Shown here: in pieces, positions 7,653 to 16,731 of the stretch
How the letters are laid out: each line of letters starts with the position of its first letter
Position numbering within the stretch: position 1 is the first letter of the stretch
From: Nitrospiraceae bacterium
GTDB taxonomy: Bacteria; Nitrospirota; Nitrospiria; Nitrospirales; Nitrospiraceae
DNA length: 64,000 nucleotides
Direction of reading: 5' to 3'
Assembly: GCA_919902505.1 (NCBI GenBank)
Contig: CAKKRE010000003.1
Span: forward strand, 1 to 64,000
Notes under the pieces: model-generated
Databases searched by the model: none
What the model was told of the DNA's origin: nothing
Seen by the model: only the letters and a program-made list of their open reading frames with translations
Translations under genes and position numbers: made by a program

Positions 7653-8273
7653 CTATCGAGCCTGTACCACCGCCAGCGCCCCGGCATCAGCCGCTTTGAC
7701 CGGCGCCGGGGCCGCACGCGGCAGATCCAATTCAGACGGGTTCACGCTGATGGGCTCACCGCTCATTTGTTGCAGGAACGCAATGACCGATAGAATTTCA
7801 TTCTTGGACAAGCCGATGGGGTTCTTGTTGATATGCGGCATCCGGGCCGGATACTCCTTCGGAATGCCTTCATGGCGGTAGTCCAAATAGATATAGGCTT
7901 GGGGTTCCGTCAAGCTCTCGAACATGAAGTCACGGGACAGCTTGGCGCCGATGCCCTTCAAGTCCGGGCAACGAGCCGATTCGCTCGGGCCGATCGAATG
8001 GCAGAGCGCGCACTGACCCTTGCTGAAAAATATTTTTTGACCGATCGAAGCCATGTCCGTCGGTGTTTTGATATCGGCGATGTTGATACTTTCCTCTGCC
8101 GGCGGCAAAGAGGCCATCTGCGGGACGGCGAGTGCGACCAAGGAGAACAGGCCGAGTACGATCGCCACGAAACCGAGGACGCGAATAAATTGGCCCTTGA
8201 TGAACAGGAGGATCACCGTGCCAAGGCCAATGACACACAGACCGATTAGCTGCAGTTTGACAACTTCGCTCAT
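7653..8273 (-). CDS. Membrane-anchored monohaem cytochrome c
   Basis: Two membrane helices (about residues 7-25 and 31-50) precede a c-type domain with CALCH at about 88-92. The probable sixth ligand lies in ARMPHI. The length of 206 residues is ordinary. GAGGG upstream of the ATG supports the start. The tail is Ala/Pro-rich. It follows the large bd-like gene by about 70 bp and probably belongs to the same transcript. Its architecture parallels the next cytochrome gene downstream but the two are not close copies. Confidence 0.85.
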   Translation of the reverse strand: MSEVVKLQLIGLCVIGLGTVILLFIKGQFIRVLGFVAIVLGLFSLVALAVPQMASLPPAEESINIADIKTPTDMASIGQKIFFSKGQCALCHSIGPSESARCPDLKGIGAKLSRDFMFESLTEPQAYIYLDYRHEGIPKEYPARMPHINKNPIGLSKNEILSVIAFLQQMSGEPISVNPSELDLPRAAPAPVKAADAGALAVVQAR

Positions 8274-8340
8274 AAACCCTCAACAAAGGATAAAGGTCAC
8301 TGCCCACCCGTGGCGGGCCAGAGAAAGATCATCTTCCCGT

Positions 8341-10248
8341 TCAGATCGGACGATGCCCCACCGATGCATCACGGGCAGTCTCATCCAAGGCCGGGGAACC
8401 ACCTGCCATGGCCGGAATTCCGCCAGGTTCAGCGTGGCCTTTTGCACCCGCAGCCGCCGCTTTCGCCTTATCCCCCATGGTGGCGACCCAGAAAATGAAG
8501 GCCACCAACATACAGAACAGGAACGTATTCAAGGCCATGAGGGCCGCCGCATAACCGAGAGCCGGGGAGAAGGCATACTGAGACGAATCGCGCATAACCC
8601 CATAGACATGCCAGTGTACGCGTGAAGAGGACCGCGCATACCCCATCAACGTCATAAGCAGAATAACCATGACCGCATTTAACACGAGGGCATAACCGGC
8701 GCGAGGCGGCATTTTCCCCCAGACCATTTCGGTCGTGGTCTTGGCGCTCTTCAGAAGCAGCGCGGTGAGAGGCGTAATCGTCAACATCACGAAGATGACA
8801 ATGCCCACTTGCGACGTGGAGAAATAGTTAATGCGAATAATGGCCGGAACAAAGTATCCCCAGACGCCAAGCACAATGACGGCTATGCCGGCGAGGGCGA
8901 GCACGGCGCCCATAACGGCTTTGGCAACCTTGGCCCATCCGGCCGTATCCTGCTTTCCCGCTCGCCAGTACATAATGAAGCTCATAAAGGTCACGAGCAC
9001 CATCAGGTTGGAGACAGTCATCTTGGCCGACATGACGCCGAACACACCGAGCAACGGATGGTGGGTGCCTCCCATCTGCTGGGCCTCTGCCAAGCTGGCG
9101 ACGAGCGAATGGGGCGTCATCCAGACAGCCAGGCACAGCAGAAGAATGATCAACATCGCCATGATCGGCTTGCGATATTGCGTTTCCGACCCCGGGATTC
9201 GATGGGTGATCCCGAGCCAGAAGTAGTAGTTCGAGCCCAGGAAGAGCACACCGATCAACATCGCCTGCAGAATGAACAACCAGGAGAGGAATCCGCCCAT
9301 GAGCGTGATACCCATCTGCTGGTTGTACTGATAAATTTCCCGCATCAGCCAGTACCCGGCGAACGGAAGAGGCAAGAGACCGAACACGCCGATAAAGTTC
9401 CCGACGTATCCCATCCAATCGTAGTGATACCGCTCTTCCTGGCTTTTGGCCGACAGATACCGGATGCCGGCGTAGGCGCCGCAAATATAGCCACCGAGCA
9501 CCACGTTGGCGATCAAGCGGTGAATGTTGACCGGCCACCAGGTCGGATTCCACGTCGCCGCCCACGCCCGCGCGAAATCGCTGCCCTCCGAGATCACCAC
9601 CGGACTGGACTGGAACGTCGCCCACGAGTTGGGCACGATCATGATGAAGAACGCGAAGACATTGAGGAGGAATCCCAGGAAAATGTGAAACTTCTTCCCG
9701 CTGCCCTCGGCCATGGCGTCCCACCCGTACCAGTACAGGTACAATGTGGCCGTTTCCACAAGGAAGAGACCGCAGTAGACGAGAAAAGACGGGAAAAAGA
9801 TATCCGTGAGATAGGCCATCAACTTCGGATAGAAGCCGATGAGTAGGAACAACAGGATACCGCCAAATAGGGCCGTCGTGGCGTATGAAGACGTCAAGAG
9901 CTTGGTAAACTCTTTGGCCAGTTTGTCGTAGCGCTTATCGCCAGATTTCCAGCCGACGATTTCGCACAACCAGGCAAAGATCGGCACGCCAAGCACGAAG
10001 CCGGCGAGCAGCAAATGGAGCTGGGCGATAATCCAGACAAGGTTTCGACTGCCGATATACGGAATATCTCGATACGCGGTCGGTGCCTGCGGGGCAGCTT
10101 CCTGAGCGAGGGCCACATCCGGCAGACCCACCCATGCCAGCAGTGCCGCGCATCCGGCCAACAGGGCCACACGGCCTGCGATTTGGCGCCCGTGATTGGT
10201 GACGATCTGACCCTGGTTCATCATTGTTCTCACCTCGTCATTCGCCAT
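8341..10248 (-). CDS. Cytochrome bd subunit I-like (CydA-like) membrane protein, paralogue 1
   Basis: A 635-residue protein with a predicted cleavable signal peptide (ending LAQE, about residue 50) and roughly 14 membrane helices. Similarity to CydA is visible at key places. AQLHLLLAGFVLG contains H78 at the position of the haem ligand of helix I. FLVETATLYLYWYGWD has E165, matching the conserved Glu of helix III. WWPVNIHRLIAN has H243, matching the haem b558 ligand. The quinol-loop motif GRQPW is absent, and no CydB gene is nearby. It is thus unlikely to be an ordinary bd oxidase. A role as a haem-bearing quinone-interacting subunit of a larger complex is an inference. The start at 10248 lies 4 nt after the preceding stop; longer starts would overlap that gene. 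Confidence 0.75.
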   Translation of the reverse strand: MANDEVRTMMNQGQIVTNHGRQIAGRVALLAGCAALLAWVGLPDVALAQEAAPQAPTAYRDIPYIGSRNLVWIIAQLHLLLAGFVLGVPIFAWLCEIVGWKSGDKRYDKLAKEFTKLLTSSYATTALFGGILLFLLIGFYPKLMAYLTDIFFPSFLVYCGLFLVETATLYLYWYGWDAMAEGSGKKFHIFLGFLLNVFAFFIMIVPNSWATFQSSPVVISEGSDFARAWAATWNPTWWPVNIHRLIANVVLGGYICGAYAGIRYLSAKSQEERYHYDWMGYVGNFIGVFGLLPLPFAGYWLMREIYQYNQQMGITLMGGFLSWLFILQAMLIGVLFLGSNYYFWLGITHRIPGSETQYRKPIMAMLIILLLCLAVWMTPHSLVASLAEAQQMGGTHHPLLGVFGVMSAKMTVSNLMVLVTFMSFIMYWRAGKQDTAGWAKVAKAVMGAVLALAGIAVIVLGVWGYFVPAIIRINYFSTSQVGIVIFVMLTITPLTALLLKSAKTTTEMVWGKMPPRAGYALVLNAVMVILLMTLMGYARSSSRVHWHVYGVMRDSSQYAFSPALGYAAALMALNTFLFCMLVAFIFWVATMGDKAKAAAAGAKGHAEPGGIPAMAGGSPALDETARDASVGHRPI

Positions 10249-10252
10249 GATG

Positions 10253-11275
10253 TCATTTTCCGCTTCCCGCCGGTTTCCCAGCTGCTGATTGCGAAGGCTT
10301 GCCGTCACTCTTGGGAGAGCCCTCCTTGACACCGGCTTTGTCCTTGCCGCCCTTCTGCTTCTCTTTTTCGTCTTCTGCCGCCCGCTGTTCGATCGCGGCA
10401 ATCTTCAACTCTGCGTCCTTGAATGCCTTCTCTCCTTTTGAGAGCGACTTCTGAGCATCGAAGGATGGAGCGACCGCCTCCGTTGGAGGCTTACAACATT
10501 CATGCGGGTGCGGAGTCGAGACCGGAAGCACTGCCCAGAATAGAAGACTCAATACCGCGCCGGCGGCCGTGAATGCAGTCAACATCAAACTTTGATCGGC
10601 GGGCACGCGGATCATATCCCAACGCGATATCAGATCTTGATAGGTATCGCCCGCCGGTTTGGCAGCGGCAGCACGACCTTCAACCAGCTTCCCAAGAATC
10701 GAAAGGCCAACGAAGGTCAGCGCCACGAGAACGACCAAGGATGCACTTCCCCAAGCCGTGAATTCGAGACCGATTCGCTCAGCGACCGGCATAGCCTTGA
10801 GCATATCCATATCCAAAATGGATTTCGTAATTGAACGGGCGAGATCGGTCGCGCCGCCCTGTACCACCCACAAGAATGGCAGGTAAATGGCGCCGGCCAC
10901 GGCAAACCGAACCCAGAGGCCTACGCCCAGGGAAGCGGGTGGCTCAAGTCGCAAGCGTTCCAAAAATACGGTACGGGCGACCAGCCCCAGCGACCAGATG
11001 TCGATGGGAATGGAGAGCAGGAACAGGAGCGGGAGCCCCGTCCCTTCTCCGAAATGGAACCCCACACCCAGGGAGATAACGAAGAATGCAAAGACGCTGA
11101 CCGGAGTCATGAGCAGCATCAGGAAAGTAATGCCGAGTTTCGTCTCCAGATGGATCGTTCCCATCGCCATAAACAACATGGCAAACGCCATCTTGATCGG
11201 CAGGGCGGTCCAGCAGGCCGGCCAGAGAATACTAAGCCCCAATTTAAATGACGACATCGTCTCTCGACCAGTCAT
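10253..11275 (-). CDS. Multi-pass membrane protein of unknown function
   Basis: About six hydrophobic helices occupy residues 10-260. They are followed by a charged, low-complexity Lys/Glu/Ala tail of about 80 residues that should be cytoplasmic or periplasmic and unstructured. I recognise no family or haem-binding motif; an HPHECC stretch near residue 255 could bind metal, but nothing else supports this. Its position between the cytochrome b gene and the bd-like gene, with gaps of 18 and 4 bp, strongly suggests it is a structural or assembly subunit of the same respiratory complex. GGAGGGT upstream supports the start at 11275. Confidence 0.7.
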   Translation of the reverse strand: MTGRETMSSFKLGLSILWPACWTALPIKMAFAMLFMAMGTIHLETKLGITFLMLLMTPVSVFAFFVISLGVGFHFGEGTGLPLLFLLSIPIDIWSLGLVARTVFLERLRLEPPASLGVGLWVRFAVAGAIYLPFLWVVQGGATDLARSITKSILDMDMLKAMPVAERIGLEFTAWGSASLVVLVALTFVGLSILGKLVEGRAAAAKPAGDTYQDLISRWDMIRVPADQSLMLTAFTAAGAVLSLLFWAVLPVSTPHPHECCKPPTEAVAPSFDAQKSLSKGEKAFKDAELKIAAIEQRAAEDEKEKQKGGKDKAGVKEGSPKSDGKPSQSAAGKPAGSGK

Positions 11276-11293
11276 GTGCCCAAGACCCTCCGC

Positions 11294-12409
11294 CTATTCG
11301 AGAAATTCGCGATTGATGATTGCCGCCACGGTGAAAATCAAAATGCTCGCCATGACCACAATCCATCCGATCAAAGCAATCGGTCGCTTAAAGATATTCC
11401 GCTCAGGACTGCGATCGATGAAGGGCAACGCTGCCAACAACGCCATGAACGCGCCCGGCAACGCAATAGCGCCAAGAAACTGGCCGAATTCTCCGGCGAA
11501 AATCTTCAAGCGCAACAACTGAAACAGGAAGAGGAAGTACCATTCTGGCTCCGGGTGATAATCACCCGGATCCGGAGTCGCCTCTTCGAGGAGCACCACA
11601 GGCTCCCAAAAGGCCAAACTACAGATGCACAGAAACACCAGGACCATGCCGACGATGTCTTTCCAAATTTGGCGCGGGAAGAAATAGTCGGTCTTGGCCT
11701 TGATCTCCTCAACCGTGCCACGGAACGGTCCGGCCGGACCGGCCTTGCGGAATAAGAACACGTGCAACCCGGCCAGGCCCATCAGAGCCGCCGGCAGCAC
11801 CATCACGTGAATCACAAAGAACCGACTCAGCGTCATTTGCCCTGGCGTCGCCCCACCCTTGAGGAATCGGGCCATAAAGTCGCCGAGCAGCGGTGTCTTG
11901 TCCATGATCTCGACCCCGACGGTCGTGGCCCAATAGGCGCGCTGATCCCAGGGAAGCAAATAGCCGGTAAAGCCGAAGCCCATGACGATCCCGAACAGGG
12001 CCAGCCCGACCAACCAGATGAGTTCGCGGGGCTTCTTATAGGCACCCCATAAAAAGACTTGGGACATATGCGCGAAGACGCACACGACCATCGCCGTCGA
12101 ACCCCAGAAATGGTAGCCCAACAAAAACCAGCCATAATCGACCGAATGGATGATGTACTGAGTGCTCGCATAGGCATGGTCGGCCGTCGGCACGTAATAG
12201 AACATCAACAGAATGCCAGTGACCGCCTGCATGATGAAAATAAAGAGCAGGACGGAGCCAAAGACATAGGCCCATCGCGACCCGCCGGGGACGGGCTCGT
12301 TGAGCATTTTGGCTTGCAAAGTCTTCAGCCCGACGCGCTCGTCGACAAAGGCGAAGACTTTTTCAATGGCTGAGGGCTGAGTATTTGTCGGCTGCGTAGT
12401 CGTATCCAT
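11294..12409 (-). CDS. Cytochrome b (fused cytochrome b6 and subunit IV type)
   Basis: This is the membrane core of a Rieske/cytochrome b quinol:cytochrome c oxidoreductase. Four haem-ligand histidines are visible: H100 and H114 (14 apart), and H201 and H216 (15 apart), the spacing typical of b6-type proteins. The Qo-site motif PEWY is at about 288-291, in a fused C-terminal subunit IV-like part. Thus 371 residues cover both halves that are separate genes in b6f complexes. The Cys that attaches haem cn in b6 is replaced by Val, so that haem is not expected to be covalently bound. The gene begins directly after the Rieske stop codon, confirming translational coupling. Confidence 0.93.
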   Translation of the reverse strand: MDTTTQPTNTQPSAIEKVFAFVDERVGLKTLQAKMLNEPVPGGSRWAYVFGSVLLFIFIMQAVTGILLMFYYVPTADHAYASTQYIIHSVDYGWFLLGYHFWGSTAMVVCVFAHMSQVFLWGAYKKPRELIWLVGLALFGIVMGFGFTGYLLPWDQRAYWATTVGVEIMDKTPLLGDFMARFLKGGATPGQMTLSRFFVIHVMVLPAALMGLAGLHVFLFRKAGPAGPFRGTVEEIKAKTDYFFPRQIWKDIVGMVLVFLCICSLAFWEPVVLLEEATPDPGDYHPEPEWYFLFLFQLLRLKIFAGEFGQFLGAIALPGAFMALLAALPFIDRSPERNIFKRPIALIGWIVVMASILIFTVAAIINREFLE

Positions 12410-13357
12410 TTAGACAATCCGAACCTGGGCCTTCGTGCCCGCCTTAAATTCCATATCGATAATGGTGATCTCGCCTGCGGCGGTGACCTTAATCGGCAGC
12501 GGATCCAGCGCGCGCGGAGCCGGCCCATCGAGGACCTTTCCTGCTGCGTCATAGATGCTCAAGTGACAGGGACACAGAAAGACCTGGCCAAGGGTCTTGT
12601 GCGTCCGCCACTTGAACCCGCAACCAAGGTGGGGACATTTGCCGGAAAACGCGATGTACGGCACATCCTTCTTATTGGTCCAGAGAGCCTTTCCGGTCGC
12701 GTCCCGAAACTCCATATCCTTGCCTTGATAGATGCTTTCCAAAACCTTGGGAGTGGCCTTCAGAACCCACACGTTCTTGTCGATTTCCTGCTCCGGCATG
12801 TAGGCTTCTTTAATTTTGCGCTTGTATTTGAACTGGACGCCGACGTCATCCTGCTTAATTTTTCCGGAGTTGCCGATCTTCAGCCACTGGTTGTCGAAGG
12901 GGGAATACATCGGCTTCATAAGGTAGCGCAAAACAGGAAATGCGAGCGGCAGGCCGATCAGGAACCCGATGGCATGGGTAAAGTTGGCGAAGAAGGTCCG
13001 CCGCTTCACGCTGCGCTCGAGCTCTGGGAAAGGAACGAGCACTTCGCCCGGCGTCACATGGATGCGATCCTCCAGGTGAGCAATTTCCACCTCATGCGTG
13101 GTCACATACTCGTCACGCTTAAACGCCGGTAGCGTCGCATACTCTGCCGAGGTGCCACGAAGCGTCACGACCTCTTCGGCGACTCCTTGCACCTGCCCCA
13201 TTGGGACCTGGCGCTCGACCGAATCCGCCGCACCGGCGCCGACCACGATATGGCTAATTTCGTGGGAGAGCGGGTCCATAATGACCCGGCGCACTTCCCC
13301 GACTTCACTGTCCGAACAACGAACTTTTGATTTCAGTTTCGGCTGCATGATGCTCAC
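12410..13357 (-). CDS. Rieske iron-sulfur protein with N-terminal PRC-barrel domain
   Basis: The C-terminal part is a Rieske [2Fe-2S] domain. C241-P-H243 and C262-P-C-H265 supply the cluster ligands, and C246 and C264 would form the stabilising disulfide. One membrane anchor lies at about 123-147. The first 85 residues match a PRC-barrel pattern: SEVGEVRRVIMDPLSHEISHIVV and then PMGQVQGV, with alternating small and hydrophobic residues. Standard Rieske subunits have only a short N-terminus before the anchor, so this is a domain fusion that places the PRC barrel on the cytoplasmic side. The GTG start overlaps the stop of the upstream cytochrome gene (GTGA), and cytochrome b follows directly. 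Confidence 0.88.
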   Translation of the reverse strand: MSIMQPKLKSKVRCSDSEVGEVRRVIMDPLSHEISHIVVGAGAADSVERQVPMGQVQGVAEEVVTLRGTSAEYATLPAFKRDEYVTTHEVEIAHLEDRIHVTPGEVLVPFPELERSVKRRTFFANFTHAIGFLIGLPLAFPVLRYLMKPMYSPFDNQWLKIGNSGKIKQDDVGVQFKYKRKIKEAYMPEQEIDKNVWVLKATPKVLESIYQGKDMEFRDATGKALWTNKKDVPYIAFSGKCPHLGCGFKWRTHKTLGQVFLCPCHLSIYDAAGKVLDGPAPRALDPLPIKVTAAGEITIIDMEFKAGTKAQVRIV

Positions 13358-14160
13358 TTCATCTTGATCGGCTTCGGTGTATTGACCGAAGCATTCTTAT
13401 AGCCAGCCAACCAGCCTGCCAACGCCTGCACATCGCTTGGTTCCATCAGGTCCTTGTACTTATCGGGCATCTTCCCTTTTTCGAACTCCTTCTCGAAGCC
13501 TTCGGCCTTATAACTCTTGGGGTCGAGAATCTTTTTCGCAATTTCTTCGGCTGTCAGCAGGTTTCCGATGTTATCCAATTCTGGACCGCGTTTTTTGCCA
13601 CCTTCGCCGTTCAACTTGTGGCAGTTGTAACATTCCTGGAGTTGCCATTGCTCCTCGCCCAACTTGGCGATATCTCCGCTGGCTGCGGCGGTCGTGGCGG
13701 AAGGAGCGGCGGCGCCGCCGGCCTTTTGATCAGCAGGAGCCTGCGCAGCACCCAGCGCCTGCAATCGGGCTGTGAGCTCCTTGGCCTTCTCATCCAGCGC
13801 CTTGGCGCGCTGCAACAAGACCTCAACCTTGCCGGCTTCGTATTGCTCTCGTTTTGGCTTCAGAATCTTGTCGATCTTGCCTTTTTCGTCCTCCGGATCG
13901 AACTGCGGCCATACAGCGCCACCTGCAATATAGGCGACCGATAGAATGGCGTAAAACACGACGAGGGCTCCCGCAGCTTTTACCCCGCCGATCGGCTTGA
14001 GCGGAGGGAGGTCGAGAATAATAAAGACGACGGCGCCGAGCATGGCATAGCCAAAAAACAGCACCTGGAACACAAACGGAAATCCCAGTGCGTTGGTGGC
14101 TCCGAATAGAATCCCGCCGATCACGATTCCAACTAGCGACTTCTTAATCACGTTTCCCAT
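13354..14160 (-). CDS. Membrane-anchored monohaem cytochrome c of the Rieske/cytochrome b complex
   Basis: Three hydrophobic helices (about residues 8-83) precede a charged helical region, an Ala-rich linker, and a c-type domain with CYNCH at about 177-181. A Met in GKMPDKY is a candidate sixth ligand. This is the expected third, cytochrome c1/f-like subunit: the gene order cytochrome c, Rieske, cytochrome b with overlapping stops and starts is that of a bc-type complex. It is not a classical cytochrome c1 or f. GAGGGT before the ATG at 14160 supports the start. Confidence 0.85.
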   Translation of the reverse strand: MGNVIKKSLVGIVIGGILFGATNALGFPFVFQVLFFGYAMLGAVVFIILDLPPLKPIGGVKAAGALVVFYAILSVAYIAGGAVWPQFDPEDEKGKIDKILKPKREQYEAGKVEVLLQRAKALDEKAKELTARLQALGAAQAPADQKAGGAAAPSATTAAASGDIAKLGEEQWQLQECYNCHKLNGEGGKKRGPELDNIGNLLTAEEIAKKILDPKSYKAEGFEKEFEKGKMPDKYKDLMEPSDVQALAGWLAGYKNASVNTPKPIKMK

Positions 14161-14199
14161 GAGTACCCTCGTTTATCGCCCTTCGAGTATTGTAAGCGC

Positions 14200-15903
14200 T
14201 TACTTAGCACCGGCCGGCACAGGGCTCCCCTCGTGCGCATGGCCCTTCGAATCCGAGGGACGCAATGTCACGATGATGGCAAAGCTGACCACGGCAAAAA
14301 AGGTCACGGTAATGCCTGTAATCCACCAGGCCGAGTAAGACAGCGTTGGCGTGAAGGACTCGGCGGTAAAATCAGGCAACAGGTTGTAGGCGTGAAAATA
14401 CTTCCGCAGCAGCGATCGTACGGCACCCATCAGCCCCATGGTCCAAATGGCGCTGAAGGCCAGGAAGACCAAAACGAACTGTGATGCGAAATCGATCTTC
14501 CCCCACACAATGGTCCCCTGCGAAACCGCACGGTTGTAAATGACATAGTTCACCACCGTCACGAAGATCAAGGTGAACGCGGCGGAGTTTTTCGCCGGCA
14601 TCAGTGCAAGGAAGTTCCAGTCGGATGGCAATTCCAACTCCGCCACCAGCTTGGCCCCAGTGGGCACAAAACCATGCGGCGTCATCCAGATCGCATTCCC
14701 CACGACCACCATTAAGAAGCCGACCTTGATGACCGTGCTGGACGATACTGTCAGAGGTATAAATCGCCCAAGAATAACGGGCGCCAACAGGAGCGGCAGG
14801 AGGAACGCCAGCGATGTCGCATCAGGCACAGGATAGTCGGTCAGGACCTTGGTCATGACGATCGGCAACAACACCATCACGATCGGCGCGATCACGGTCA
14901 TACGGACCCGCTCCACCCCCTCGATCCGCTTCATGCTCAACCAGATATAGTAATTGCTGGCCAAGAAAATCAGGCCCACCATGGCGCCCTGCATTTCGAA
15001 GAACATCGAGAGCTGGTCGGCCATCATGTACGGACAAATTGAGGCGTCGTAGTCGCAGAGCTCATAGGACAGCAAATAGCCCATAAACGGCAAGAACAAG
15101 AGCGCGCCGACACCGATCATGTTGCCGACAAACCCCATCCAATCGTAGTAGGCCCGCTCTTCTTCCTTCTTCGAGCCCATGAACATGTAGGCAGCAATCA
15201 GGCCGGCGATGAATCCGCCGAACGTCACGTTACCGACAAGCCTATGGAGATTAAGCGGCATCCAGCTATAGTTGAACACCTTATCCCACAGGGAAGCGGT
15301 CGCCAGGAATTCCGCCGGCGAGACGCCCTCGGCCCTCACAGGGGTATTCATGAAGGAGGTCGGACCGTCAATCACGAACAGCGTGATCGAACCGATGAGA
15401 TTCAATAACACGCCCAACGCGATATGGCGCGCTTTCTTCTCACCCTTCCACGCATCCCATGTATAAAAATACATGTAGAGGATGATGGTCTCGCCGATAA
15501 ACAACAGCGGATATACCACCGCAAAAATCAGGAAGAAGTGATTGATGAGCCAGGTCGTAAACTGCGGATACGTCGCCAACAACACAAAGATGAAGAGACC
15601 GCCCGTCAGTGCAGTCATGCTGTAGAGAATGACCGTGACCTTGGTCACCTCTTTCGCTAACCGGTCATAGCGCGGATCCTGCTTGCGGTACCCCAACCAT
15701 TCAGAGATGACGACGAAAATCGGGGCACCCAGAATGAATCCCGCGAAGAGAATGTGGAGCTGAGCGACGATCCATACCGCCGTGCGATTCCCGGTATAGG
15801 GGAACTCCACGGGGGGCGCACTGGGAGCCTGGGCATAGGCCACACCTCCCAATACCACCACAATTGCAAACATGGCCAACAAACAACGTTGCCAGATTTT
15901 CAT
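14200..15903 (-). CDS. Cytochrome bd subunit I-like (CydA-like) membrane protein, paralogue 2
   Basis: A 567-residue protein with a signal peptide ending in AYAQ and about 14 helices, clearly related to the bd-like protein at 8341-10248 but well diverged. The same CydA-like landmarks are kept: H50 in AQLHILFAGFILG, E138 in FIGETIILYMYFYTWD, and H220 in WMPLNLHRLVGN. Both paralogues also share YYDWMGFVGN-type and WMTPHG-type segments. GRQPW and a CydB partner are missing. It lies immediately upstream of the cytochrome c/Rieske/cytochrome b genes, so the two bd-like genes flank the bc-type core. GAGGAG precedes the start. Confidence 0.77.
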   Translation of the reverse strand: MKIWQRCLLAMFAIVVVLGGVAYAQAPSAPPVEFPYTGNRTAVWIVAQLHILFAGFILGAPIFVVISEWLGYRKQDPRYDRLAKEVTKVTVILYSMTALTGGLFIFVLLATYPQFTTWLINHFFLIFAVVYPLLFIGETIILYMYFYTWDAWKGEKKARHIALGVLLNLIGSITLFVIDGPTSFMNTPVRAEGVSPAEFLATASLWDKVFNYSWMPLNLHRLVGNVTFGGFIAGLIAAYMFMGSKKEEERAYYDWMGFVGNMIGVGALLFLPFMGYLLSYELCDYDASICPYMMADQLSMFFEMQGAMVGLIFLASNYYIWLSMKRIEGVERVRMTVIAPIVMVLLPIVMTKVLTDYPVPDATSLAFLLPLLLAPVILGRFIPLTVSSSTVIKVGFLMVVVGNAIWMTPHGFVPTGAKLVAELELPSDWNFLALMPAKNSAAFTLIFVTVVNYVIYNRAVSQGTIVWGKIDFASQFVLVFLAFSAIWTMGLMGAVRSLLRKYFHAYNLLPDFTAESFTPTLSYSAWWITGITVTFFAVVSFAIIVTLRPSDSKGHAHEGSPVPAGAK

Positions 15904-15944
15904 GATATCTCGCCGCTCCTCCTCAGTCGGAAATCAGAACTCTG

Positions 15945-16520
15945 TTACTTGCCGGACTTGCCCGCTGGCGCGGCAGGAGCCGCAGCGGGAGCTGCCGCCG
16001 GTACCGCAGCAGGCGCTGCTCCACCGCTCACTTCAGCAGCAGGCACCCACTCCTTCTTGGTGGCATCCCAGCCCTTACCTGCCAAACCGAACGTCCGCTC
16101 AAACGCCATAATCTTCCAACGATCTTCTTCGGACAACTTGCTCTTCCATGGCTTCATCTTGGTGTTGGGAACACCCTCTGAAATGCGCCAGAACCAGACC
16201 GAATCCGAATACAACTTCATGCGATCGCCATTGCGGAAATCCCGGGCGCCCGCCTTGACCGGCTTGCCGTCCTTACCATGGCAACTGGCGCAATTGACGT
16301 CGGGGTTCTTGCCGCCGATGTACAACTCACGACCTTCCTCGACAATTTTCGGATCCGTCCACCAACCGGCAGGCATATGCTTGTCGGCATACTCCGCGGG
16401 AGCGGGTGGCGGCGGAACTACGGGGCCTTCGCCCTCGCCACCACCACACCCGACGACACCAAAACCAAACCCAATAATGCCGACCACAAGAGCCAATCGT
16501 TTCATGCCTGCCTGTTTCAT
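15945..16520 (-). CDS. Monohaem cytochrome c lipoprotein
   Basis: The signal peptide ends in the lipobox VVGC (Cys about 25), followed by a Gly/Glu/Pro-rich spacer. The haem motif CASCH is at about 77-81 and KMKPW holds a candidate axial Met. The last 35 residues are almost entirely Ala and Pro with Gly, a flexible tail. I chose the ATG at 16520, which has AGGAG about 13 nt upstream; a longer frame exists but would destroy the signal peptide. It is the first haem protein gene of the cluster in transcription order, about 40 bp before the bd-like gene. Confidence 0.85.
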   Translation of the reverse strand: MKQAGMKRLALVVGIIGFGFGVVGCGGGEGEGPVVPPPPAPAEYADKHMPAGWWTDPKIVEEGRELYIGGKNPDVNCASCHGKDGKPVKAGARDFRNGDRMKLYSDSVWFWRISEGVPNTKMKPWKSKLSEEDRWKIMAFERTFGLAGKGWDATKKEWVPAAEVSGGAAPAAVPAAAPAAAPAAPAGKSGK

Positions 16521-16731
16521 AAAAAAGTTCCCGCTCCTTTCTTCATGCCGGCACCCTTGCAAGCACCGACACCCATTACCATCGACAGAAAAAAAAGACG
16601 CTTCCCCGCGGCGCAGCAAGCAGCCACAGCAAAAGCGTCAAGACTCACAATACAACGAGGTCACGTCTGGACTTCCCCGCCTACTTCTTGCTATTCGATC
16701 CGGCGAGGAACAATGCCCCACGGACCGTGCC

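Noticed and set aside
8809-9846. Open frame of 345 codons on the plus strand
   Set aside because: It is antisense to the bd-like gene, strongly charged and His/Gln-rich, without any recognisable domain.
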